A stretch of DNA of 64,000 bases from Pandoraea sputorum (GTDB lineage Bacteria > Pseudomonadota > Gammaproteobacteria > Burkholderiales > Burkholderiaceae). The stretch is from NCBI RefSeq assembly GCF_000814845.2, contig NZ_CP010431.2, positions 3,906,001-3,970,000 on the forward strand, given 5' to 3'. Below, piece after piece: positions 41,977 to 48,933 of this stretch. The notes under the pieces are model-generated. The model did no database searches and had not been told where the DNA came from. It worked only from the letters and a program-made list of their open reading frames with translations. How positions within the stretch are numbered: the first letter of the stretch is position 1; the number at the start of each line of letters is the position of its first letter. Made by a program: the position numbers and the translations under genes.

Positions 41977-42636
41977 TTATCGCGTGCGCGTCTGCAACTG
42001 GTGATAGCCCAGATCCTTGCGCGCGTCGTCGAGGCGTTTGCCACCGCGCACGGCCTCGCGGATGTGGCGCTCTGCGGCGTCGATCGCTTCGGCCGCATCG
42101 AGCACGGCCGCTTCGTGTTCTGCGGGAATCACGATCACGCCGTCGGCGTCGCCGCGCAGAATGTCGCCGGGATTCACGCGTGCATTGCCGATGTTGACCG
42201 GCACGCCCACCGACTCGACCTGCACCCGATCCTTGCCGGTGCGCATCCAGTTGCCGCGGCTGAAGAGCGGATAGCCCAGCTCGAGGGCAAGCGACACGTC
42301 GCGGCAGATGCCATCGATCACCGTGCCTGCGATGCCTCGGCGATGGGCGATTTCCGTGAGGATGTCGCCCCACACCGTGCAGTCTTCGCGGCCACCGTTA
42401 TCGAGTACGAGCACCGTGCCCGGTGGAATGTCGTCGATGTAGTCGCCCACGGTACCCGGCGGCGTGCTTGCCGGACCGTACTGCAGGGTGTAGGCACGCC
42501 CTGTCATGCGGTATGCGCTGTCGCGCGGCTTGACGAGATGGCATTGCCCGGCGATGCCGAGACGATCCAGGGCATCGCTGAGTGTGGCGGTATCGAGCGC
42601 GGCCGCGCGCTCGACGTTCTTATCTTGTTGTGTCAT
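41977..42636 (-). CDS. RraA-family protein, aldolase-like (second)
   Basis: A 219-residue RraA-fold protein with TLSDALDRLGIAG, LDNGGREDCTVWGD and VIDGICRDVSLA, keeping the Arg-Asp pair used by the aldolases for metal-bound pyruvate enolate chemistry. It differs from the LigK-like neighbour by a shorter N-terminus and a basic tail. RraA-fold proteins include HMG/CHA aldolases, oxaloacetate decarboxylases and RNase E inhibitors. The operon context and catalytic residues favour an aldolase or decarboxylase. Its start is 75 bp after the third paralogue's stop. Confidence 0.75.
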   Translation of the reverse strand: MTQQDKNVERAAALDTATLSDALDRLGIAGQCHLVKPRDSAYRMTGRAYTLQYGPASTPPGTVGDYIDDIPPGTVLVLDNGGREDCTVWGDILTEIAHRRGIAGTVIDGICRDVSLALELGYPLFSRGNWMRTGKDRVQVESVGVPVNIGNARVNPGDILRGDADGVIVIPAEHEAAVLDAAEAIDAAERHIREAVRGGKRLDDARKDLGYHQLQTRTR

Positions 42637-42690
42637 GACGTGTCTCCTGATGATTGGTTCGTTGGGTGGCGGCGGTCGTAGTGCCCGTGC

Positions 42691-42717
42691 CGCTTATGCC
42701 GCTTATGCTGCTTATGC
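42691..42717. repeat. Three 9-bp repeats spanning an RraA-family stop codon
   Basis: Units CGCTTATGC, CGCTTATGC and TGCTTATGC overlap the end of the gene at 42712. On the minus strand each unit offers a TAA in the same frame, so the gene has three successive in-frame stops. Confidence 0.75.
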
Positions 42718-43392
42718 CGCGCCGTCGTGCAGCATGTGCTCGTAGTTCGCCCCCATGACATCGGTCACGGGCTGCCCGGCGAGCAGCGCCTTCGCCATCG
42801 CGGCCTCACGTGCCGCGATCTGCTCGGCAGCGGCCAGCACGCGCTCGATCTCGCTCGCCGTCACGAAGACCACAGCGCTGTTGTCCGCGATCACGTAGTC
42901 GCCCGGATGGACATCCACGCCATCCACGCATATGGGCACGTTGGTCCCCGCCTCGGCCACGCGAGCGCGCGCTGTGCGTGCCGTCAGTGCCCGACAGAAC
43001 ACCGGCAGGTCGTAGTCGCGCGCCTCGTCGATATCGCGCACCGGACCATCGGCAACCACACCGGCCACGCCGCGCTGCACGGCCGCCAGCGAGAGAATGC
43101 CGCCCCAACTCCCTGCGTCGAGTCCGGTGCGTTGCTCCACGACGATGATGTCGTCCGAGCCAGCCTGCATGACCGCCGTCGTGCCCAGGTGGCGCGGTGC
43201 GCCGGTCGTCGGCGGCGCATCGGCGGCCGCCACCAGCTTCACCGTCACCGCGCGCCCGGCAATGCGTCTTGCGCCCGAGCGTTGCGGCAGATGGCAGACG
43301 GTACTGGGCAGACCGAGTTTGTCGAGGGCATCCGATACCGCACAGGCATCGAGTTTTCGCAGTCGGGAGACGGCGTCGGCAGAAGCGTTCAT
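42712..43392 (-). CDS. RraA-family protein, aldolase-like (third)
   Basis: A 226-residue RraA-fold protein: AVSDALDKLGLPS, a long substrate-loop segment (PPTTGAPRHLGTTAVM), VADGPVRDIDEA with the Arg-Asp pair, and GDYVIADNSAVVFV. AAGGGA precedes the ATG at 43392. It follows the second LigB-type dioxygenase by 58 bp. Three diverged RraA-family genes in one operon suggest different keto-acid substrates or a heteromeric assembly; neither can be shown here. Confidence 0.75.
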   Translation of the reverse strand: MNASADAVSRLRKLDACAVSDALDKLGLPSTVCHLPQRSGARRIAGRAVTVKLVAAADAPPTTGAPRHLGTTAVMQAGSDDIIVVEQRTGLDAGSWGGILSLAAVQRGVAGVVADGPVRDIDEARDYDLPVFCRALTARTARARVAEAGTNVPICVDGVDVHPGDYVIADNSAVVFVTASEIERVLAAAEQIAAREAAMAKALLAGQPVTDVMGANYEHMLHDGAA

Positions 43393-43450
43393 GGCAAGTC
43401 CCTTGCAGAGTGATGTGTGATGCGGCAATGCGCGAGTCATCGAATGCGCG

Positions 43451-44476
43451 CTATTTCGCGGGTGCCCAGTAGGCGAATGCCATCGCGTTACCTGTTCCGG
43501 CTTCGGTGCGATAGCACGGCACGTAGTCCACGAGGGTCATGCGCCAGTCGATGTCGTGCATTGCGGCGGCGAGCGGATACCAGCTCTTGATCTCCGCAGT
43601 GTTGCCGTTGAAGTACGGCTCCGAAATGTCGGCCAGTGCCGCTTCGTCGTATTCTGCGAAGGCATTCAGTACATGTCGGTCGAGCGCTTCGTCGATGACG
43701 AAATGCGTCATGCCGCCAGACGCCAGCACCGCCACGCGCAAGTCGTCCGGCAACTGCTCGATCGCGGCGCGCAATGCATGGCCGAACGCCAGGCATCTCG
43801 CCGCGCGGGGCTGGTTGGGTGCGACGCCCACGTTGAGGAAGATGGGAACACTCGGCGGCGGCGTGTCACGCATGATCCGGCGATACAGAAAGCCGAACGC
43901 GTGCGGTATGCCGTGCTGACGGTCTTCGCCACCGGGCAGCCGCACCGATCTCGCCACATCGAAATGCCCGTCGCACAAAGACCTGACAAGCGCGTCGGCC
44001 ACGTCGGGCGCACCGGGATACGTGGCACCTTCGGGCGGGCAATGCCCCTCCTCCGCGATGGCGACGCCGGGCGGAAGACGTGCGACCTGTGCTTCGGTGA
44101 GCGGAATGTTCTCGATGCGCTCGCCCGCATAGACGGTGATCGACGGCGTGAGATCTTCCTTGAAGACTTCGCGCTGATCGTTGCCGAGCAGGATCACCAC
44201 GTCGGCGCGCGCCTCGTTGAAGCGCTCGGCCAACGTGTCGAGGGCGCGCTGGCAAGCGTCGAAGCGCTCCTGCATGGCCTCGGGCGCGATGGCCTCTGCG
44301 AAACGCGACGACTCGTCGGCACGAGCAGCCAGCAACGCGTCGAAGGCCATGGCCTCGCCGCGGAACCAATGCTGCTGATTCTTGCGATCTGCGCCAGCGC
44401 GCAAATGCCACATCTGGGGCGGCGTCGCGAGCATCGGCCCGTGCGAACAGCCCATCGCGAAAACGATTCGCGCCAT
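43451..44476 (-). CDS. LigB-superfamily extradiol ring-cleavage dioxygenase (second)
   Basis: A 341-residue paralogue of the dioxygenase at 36484. It shares MGCSHGPML with His12, LLGNDQREVF, PHAFGFLYRRIM, PNQPRAARC, GGMTHFVIDEALD and DYVPCYRTEAGTGNAMAF. GGAGGAG precedes the ATG. It heads the leftward operon with the three RraA-family genes, and a GntR-type site lies 25 bp upstream. Having one extradiol dioxygenase in each operon suggests two related ring-cleavage substrates. Confidence 0.86.
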   Translation of the reverse strand: MARIVFAMGCSHGPMLATPPQMWHLRAGADRKNQQHWFRGEAMAFDALLAARADESSRFAEAIAPEAMQERFDACQRALDTLAERFNEARADVVILLGNDQREVFKEDLTPSITVYAGERIENIPLTEAQVARLPPGVAIAEEGHCPPEGATYPGAPDVADALVRSLCDGHFDVARSVRLPGGEDRQHGIPHAFGFLYRRIMRDTPPPSVPIFLNVGVAPNQPRAARCLAFGHALRAAIEQLPDDLRVAVLASGGMTHFVIDEALDRHVLNAFAEYDEAALADISEPYFNGNTAEIKSWYPLAAAMHDIDWRMTLVDYVPCYRTEAGTGNAMAFAYWAPAK

Positions 44477-44500
44477 CAGCGTCTCCTCCGAATATTCAGT

Positions 44501-44517
44501 ATTACTGTATGCGTGTT
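44501..44517. promoter_or_regulatory. Putative GntR operator before the second LigB gene
   Basis: ATTACTGTATGCGTGTT, differing from the consensus CATACTGTATGCGTGTT at two positions, 25 bp upstream of the dioxygenase ATG. Confidence 0.6.
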
Positions 44518-44601
44518 TTGACGAAGAATAGGCGTGATGCATTTCGGTTGTCAACGACTCGCCGCATTTTTTTCGTCGTGTTTGACACTCGTCACAACAG
44601 A

Positions 44602-44618
44602 CATATAGTATGCGTGTT
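44602..44618. promoter_or_regulatory. Putative GntR operator before the MFS gene
   Basis: CATATAGTATGCGTGTT, two differences from the consensus, about 87 bp before the MFS ATG. With the site at 44501 it gives both divergent transcription units their own copy. Confidence 0.6.
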
Positions 44619-44704
44619 ATGTCGCGCTGTTCTGCGGGCAGGCACCAGTTCACGAGCCGCATGTCGCGCGTAACACTCTTACGATAACGATACTGGAGGC
44701 AGGC

Positions 44705-46114
44705 ATGACCCAACACGCGATGGACGCCCGAGCGGCGAACGCGCCCCCGCATAACCCCGCATCGGACAGTCCGGCCGCGTCGCCGGAGGCATCCGCCACC
44801 GAGACACCCGCAGCCACGAACGAGACGCGCCGCGTCGGCATTCGCGACTGGTACATGTTGATCGTGCTCACAGCGATCTTCGTACTGTCGTTCATCGACC
44901 GCTCGTCGCTCTCGCTCGTGGTCGTGCCGCTCAAGAAGGAGTTGGGCGTGAGCGACTTTCAGATGAGCCTGCTGCTCGGTCTCTCGTTCGTGGTGCTCTA
45001 CAGCACCTTCAGCATTCCGGCCGGTTATCTGGCCGACCGCTTCAGCCGACGCGGCATCATCGGCTGGGCCGTGTTCGTCTGGTCGTCGATGACGGTGCTC
45101 TGCGGCTTCGCCACCAACTACATCCAGCTCTTTCTCGGACGGACCGGCATCGGGATCGGTGAAGGTGCGCTGCAACCGGCCGCGTACTCGATGATCCGCG
45201 ATACGTTCCCGCCCGACCGGCGCGGACGGGCGTTCGGCATCTATCACATGGGACCCATGCTCGGCGTGGGCTTCTCGCTGTTCGTCGGGGGCACACTGCT
45301 CAGCCTCTCGCAGAGCGGCAACGTGGCGCACTGGCCAATTCTCGGCGCGCTCAAGCCCTGGCAGTTCGTGATCGTCGTGCCGGGGCTCGTCGGCATTCCA
45401 CTCGCCTTGCTGATGCTGACACTGCGCGAACCGAAGCGCGCAGCCAAACAAAAGAGTGCCGACGCGCCCGGCTATCGCGACGCGCTGCGCTTCATCCGCA
45501 GCGAATGGAAGCTCTACGTGCCGCTGTGGATTGCCGCTACGCTCTACGCAATGGCGATCTCCGGCTTCAACGCGTGGCTCCCGACCGTCATCTCACGTGC
45601 CTGGGATCTGCCCTTGCCGAGCATCGGCCGCATGCTCGGGCCATTGATGATGGCATCGGTGCCCGCCGGTCTCGTGATTCTCGGTGCGGTCATGGACCGG
45701 CTCTCGCGCCGCGGACGACGTGCGGCACCGCTGGAAGTCGCGATGGTGTCGACGTTCGTGTCCTGTCTGGCGACGCTCCTGCTGGCGTTCACCGACAACC
45801 ATGCGCTGGCCATCGTGCTGTATGTCTGCCACACGTTCTTCGCGAGTCCGATTCCGTCGTCCGCTGGCGCAACGATGGCGCAGATCACGCCGGGGCGCAT
45901 GATGGGCAAGCTTTCGTCGCTGTTCTTCCTCGTGCAAAACCTGCTCGGTCTGGCGCTCGGACCGACGGTGGCAGCCACGATCGCCCACGTGTTCTATAGC
46001 GGTCCGATGGCAATGGGATACGCCATCGTCACGACGTTCTGCGTTTGCACCGCCATTGCTGCCGTCATGTACGGGCTGGTTGCCGCACAGGTGCGCCGCC
46101 GCAACTTCGAGTAA
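44705..46114 (+). CDS. MFS transporter, probable aromatic acid uptake
   Basis: A 469-residue transporter with 12 hydrophobic segments, a 45-residue Ala/Pro/Thr-rich cytoplasmic N-terminus, the TM2-3 loop GYLADRFSRRG and GIGIGEGALQPAAYSMIRDTFP. It resembles the MFS protein at 10109 (spinster-like branch). GGAGG precedes the ATG. Divergent from the LigB/RraA operon with a GntR-type site of its own, it is the natural candidate for importing the aromatic substrate. A strong terminator follows. Confidence 0.85.
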   Translation: MTQHAMDARAANAPPHNPASDSPAASPEASATETPAATNETRRVGIRDWYMLIVLTAIFVLSFIDRSSLSLVVVPLKKELGVSDFQMSLLLGLSFVVLYSTFSIPAGYLADRFSRRGIIGWAVFVWSSMTVLCGFATNYIQLFLGRTGIGIGEGALQPAAYSMIRDTFPPDRRGRAFGIYHMGPMLGVGFSLFVGGTLLSLSQSGNVAHWPILGALKPWQFVIVVPGLVGIPLALLMLTLREPKRAAKQKSADAPGYRDALRFIRSEWKLYVPLWIAATLYAMAISGFNAWLPTVISRAWDLPLPSIGRMLGPLMMASVPAGLVILGAVMDRLSRRGRRAAPLEVAMVSTFVSCLATLLLAFTDNHALAIVLYVCHTFFASPIPSSAGATMAQITPGRMMGKLSSLFFLVQNLLGLALGPTVAATIAHVFYSGPMAMGYAIVTTFCVCTAIAAVMYGLVAAQVRRRNFE

Positions 46115-46149
46115 GCGCCCCACCGAATTCGATCTCACCCGCTTCACCA

Positions 46150-46190
46150 CGCGCCGCCAGCCTTCGGGCTCGCGGCGCGTTTGCTTTTTT
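46150..46190 (+). terminator. Intrinsic terminator of the MFS gene
   Basis: CGCGCCGC (46150-46157) pairs with GCGGCGCG (46172-46179), with an inner AGCC/GGCT pairing, followed by a T-rich run through 46190. Confidence 0.85.
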
Positions 46191-46247
46191 GCGGGGGCGT
46201 CTGCCGAGCGTCTGCTCAGCGTCGACTAAGTGTCGACTGAGCATCCA

Positions 46248-46277
46248 TAAAAAAACCACCGCAACATTCGCGGTGGT
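46248..46277 (-). terminator. Intrinsic terminator of the porin gene
   Basis: ACCACCGC (46255-46262) pairs with GCGGTGGT (46270-46277). The A run at 46249-46255 gives a U tract on the minus strand, 36 bp past the porin stop. An imperfect inverted repeat around GTCGACTAAGTGTCGAC lies just left of it (46220-46237). Confidence 0.85.
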
Positions 46278-46312
46278 CAAAGTACGACGCATGAAGCCTT
46301 CAGGGGATACTG

Positions 46313-47383
46313 TCAGAACCTGTGACGCAGACCGATACCGACACCGGTCTGGTCGCGGCCGTTCGGGAACTCGGCACGTTGCGCGCCGTGACCGACGCTG
46401 TAGTCGACCGTGCCGTAGAGCGTGGTGCGGCGCGAGAAGCCGTACTCGGCGAGCAGCACGTAGGTCTCGCGCGACCCGTCGCCTGCATCGCCCGACACAC
46501 CGTTCACATTGCTTGCGCGATCGTAGTACACGGCTGCGGTAATCGTCAGCGGTTTCGACACCTGATACGCCACACCGCCATAGAACGCATTGTCCTTACG
46601 CGGATTCGCGCCCCCTGTCACACCGCGTCCCGAAAGGAAGCCGTCGACGAAACCGGTCTTGTCGTTGCTGTTGTAGTAGCCAAGCGTTGCCGTCACCGGA
46701 CCCCACTCGTACTTGACGCCCAGGTTGTAGATCATCTGGGTATTGGCGTTGATGTCGCGGTTCTGGAGCACGTTGGCCATCACGCCGAACGGCTTGCCCA
46801 CATAGGCTACCGACAGCACATAGCCCGAGTTGCGCGCCGTGCTGCCGGCCACGCCGCCAACGATGTACTCGAGGCCGACCTGTATGTCCTGATACCGCTT
46901 CATGTACTTCACGGCGTTATTGGCCCCGTTCGGACCGTTGGCGCCGAACACGACCGGCATCCACTCGTTCTGATCGTAGTTGCCCACGGTGAGCGGATCC
47001 CAGCCTTCGATCAGCAGTTCCCACGCGGGGTTGTCCTGCGTACCGATGGTGAGCTTGCCGTAATCGCCGTCGAGACCGACGTAGGCCTTGCGATTGAAGA
47101 TCTTGCCGCTACGTTGCGACGTGCCGTTGTTCAGGTGATAACCACCTTCGAGCATGAAGATTGCCTTCATGCCCTGCCCCAGATCTTCCTTACCGTAGAT
47201 ACCCCAACGGCTCTGCGAAATGGCGCCGTCGGTGAGCGCGAAGGAACTCTTGTTGTCACTGGTGGCGCCGGACAGATAGCGAAGGCTCGCATCCGCCACG
47301 CCAAACATCGTCACGCTCGATTGCGCGAACGCCGGCGAGGCGATCAGCGCCCCGGCGGCCAGAGGAAATGCCCATGTCTTCAT
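46313..47383 (-). CDS. Gram-negative porin (Burkholderia OpcP/OmpC-like)
   Basis: A 356-residue outer-membrane protein. The signal peptide ends ASPAFAQ and the mature chain opens SSVTMFGVADASLRY, the standard start of beta-proteobacterial trimeric porins. The middle contains RKAYVGLDGDYGKLTIGTQ and the chain ends GVGIGLRHRF with a C-terminal Phe for barrel assembly. It probably provides passive entry for substrates of the adjacent catabolic operons. No GntR-type site was found upstream. Confidence 0.92.
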   Translation of the reverse strand: MKTWAFPLAAGALIASPAFAQSSVTMFGVADASLRYLSGATSDNKSSFALTDGAISQSRWGIYGKEDLGQGMKAIFMLEGGYHLNNGTSQRSGKIFNRKAYVGLDGDYGKLTIGTQDNPAWELLIEGWDPLTVGNYDQNEWMPVVFGANGPNGANNAVKYMKRYQDIQVGLEYIVGGVAGSTARNSGYVLSVAYVGKPFGVMANVLQNRDINANTQMIYNLGVKYEWGPVTATLGYYNSNDKTGFVDGFLSGRGVTGGANPRKDNAFYGGVAYQVSKPLTITAAVYYDRASNVNGVSGDAGDGSRETYVLLAEYGFSRRTTLYGTVDYSVGHGAQRAEFPNGRDQTGVGIGLRHRF

Positions 47384-47639
47384 TTAATGCCTTCCCCAAT
47401 GCGCCAACCGCCCTGCAGCGGCTGGCCATGATAGCACCGCCGCGACGCACATCACCGTCGTTCATTCCGCAAATTCTGATCGTATATTTCGCACACCTAA
47501 CAAATTGACATGAGTTTGCGGACACACCTCTTCCTCGCCCAGCCTCCAAGCATTGGCGAAGCCACTGACGAACGATGACGCTCTCCAAACCACGCGGCGC
47601 TACAGCGCACCGACGGTCTCCCGTGTCGCGACTAGAAAT

Positions 47640-47762
47640 TTGTATACCTAACTATTTTGATGTATTATTTTCGTCGCAGTCCCCTCCCGAATGGCAAAGC
47701 GTCTTGCACGCCGTTGAAGTTGTCCGGAGGCGCGGCGCTCCCTGGACGGAGCGCCGCATTTT
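47640..47762 (+). ncRNA. Candidate small RNA transcription unit in the 457-bp porin/ridA gap
   Basis: The stretch 47384-47840 holds no protein gene. On the plus strand TTGTAT (47640-47645) and TATTAT (47663-47668) are separated by 17 bp, a good sigma-70 promoter. About 65 nt after the predicted start comes a 10-bp hairpin, GCGGCGCTCC/GGAGCGCCGC (47732-47741/47748-47757), followed by ATTTTC. No plus-strand gene lies downstream. A transcript of about 90 nt is predicted; it could also reach into and oppose the ridA-like mRNA. The T tract is short, so termination may leak. Confidence 0.35.
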
Positions 47763-47840
47763 CCCGAACTCTCGCGAAGTGAGAAGTGCCCTACGCACTC
47801 CCTCCCACCTTTCCCGCCTGACAGACTCAGCGCGTAATGT

Positions 47841-48335
47841 TTATCTGGCGCCCGCCGGTTTGACGGCAACCACTTCGATTTCTACCATCCAGCCCGGGTC
47901 GACCAGACGTGCCGCCTGCAGCACCGAGCGCGCAGGCAGGTTCGGACCGTTCTTGTCGAAGAACTGGTAGTAGCCGTTCATGAAGCCACCGAAGTCCATG
48001 ACGTTGTTCTTGGCCGGATCACCCACGAGAAAAACCTGCATCTTCACCACGTCCTTCATGGTGAGATTCATCGTGGCGAGGAGCGCCTGTATACGCTTGA
48101 GTACGCTCACCGTTTGCTGCTCGGTATTGCCATAGCCACCGCCTTCGAGCTTTTCCGGTACCTGCCCGCTCAGATAGACGGTCGTGGCGCTGGCAGGCAC
48201 TTCGACGGCAAGGGCCAGCGGACCCGGTTGCTTCGGCAGATGGCGCACCACTTCCTGCGCCCCGGCGGCATGCGCGAAGCACATGGCCGCCCCGAGGGCT
48301 GCGAGTTTCCACCATCCTTTCGTTGACTTCGTCAT
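47841..48335 (-). CDS. Exported RidA-family protein
   Basis: A 164-residue YjgF/UK114-family protein with an N-terminal signal peptide (MTKSTKGWWKLAALGAAM to AAGAQ), so probably periplasmic, unlike classical RidA. The domain keeps VYLSGQVPEKLEGGG and NLPARSVLQAARL, whose Arg would bind the imino-acid carboxylate. AGGAAA precedes the ATG. It is the third gene of the operon with a Tat-exported flavin amine oxidase and a cytochrome c. A periplasmic role hydrolysing the oxidase's imine product is a reasonable inference. Confidence 0.85.
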   Translation of the reverse strand: MTKSTKGWWKLAALGAAMCFAHAAGAQEVVRHLPKQPGPLALAVEVPASATTVYLSGQVPEKLEGGGYGNTEQQTVSVLKRIQALLATMNLTMKDVVKMQVFLVGDPAKNNVMDFGGFMNGYYQFFDKNGPNLPARSVLQAARLVDPGWMVEIEVVAVKPAGAR

Positions 48336-48485
48336 CTCGTTTTCCTGAAGGTTGTTGAAATCGAGGCGCGCGCGTGCCCACGCGCGCCGGTCTTGCCGAC
48401 GCGTGACTGTCGTTCCTGCCTTGTGCGGCCGCTCAGACCGGACGCGCCCGCGCGGCATTGATCCGCAGCGACGCGCCCGTCGCGC

Positions 48486-48872
48486 TCAGTTGCCCTTGGT
48501 GCCGCCCTCGTTTTCCTTCGCGGCGATCGTCTTTCGAATCGACGCGACCTGCTCGGTCGTCACCGGTGCGGCGTTGTTACCCCACTCGCCACGAATGAAG
48601 GTCACGACATCCGCGATCTGCTTGTCGTTGAGCGACGAGTTGAACGTCGGCATGCCACCGCGTCCGCCGATCACCGTTTCAACGACCTTGGTGGCGTCCC
48701 CCAGCACGAACTTGTCGCCCTTGAGCGCAGGAAATGCGCCGGGAATGCCCTGCCCGCCTGCCTGGTGACACGCTGCGCAGTTATTGCCAAAGATGGTTTT
48801 GCCCGAAGGCGTCTGCGCGTGCGAGACACCGGCCACCAGACCGAGCAACGCGATCGACCACAACTTTTTCAT
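48486..48872 (-). CDS. Periplasmic class I c-type cytochrome
   Basis: A 128-residue protein. The signal peptide ends GVSHAQ, the haem-binding motif is CAACH (residues 32-36), the probable axial Met is Met74 in GRGGMPTF, and the C-terminal helix contains DVVTFIRGEWGN. It lies 61 bp after the flavin amine oxidase gene and before the exported RidA gene, and probably accepts electrons from that oxidase. This parallels the cytochrome c that serves nicotine oxidoreductase NicA2 in Pseudomonas putida. Confidence 0.9.
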   Translation of the reverse strand: MKKLWSIALLGLVAGVSHAQTPSGKTIFGNNCAACHQAGGQGIPGAFPALKGDKFVLGDATKVVETVIGGRGGMPTFNSSLNDKQIADVVTFIRGEWGNNAAPVTTEQVASIRKTIAAKENEGGTKGN

Positions 48873-48933
48873 TGCTTTACTCCTCTACCGTTCTACTGGC
48901 TGCGACTGACGATGATGCTGAATTTCGCGAGAC

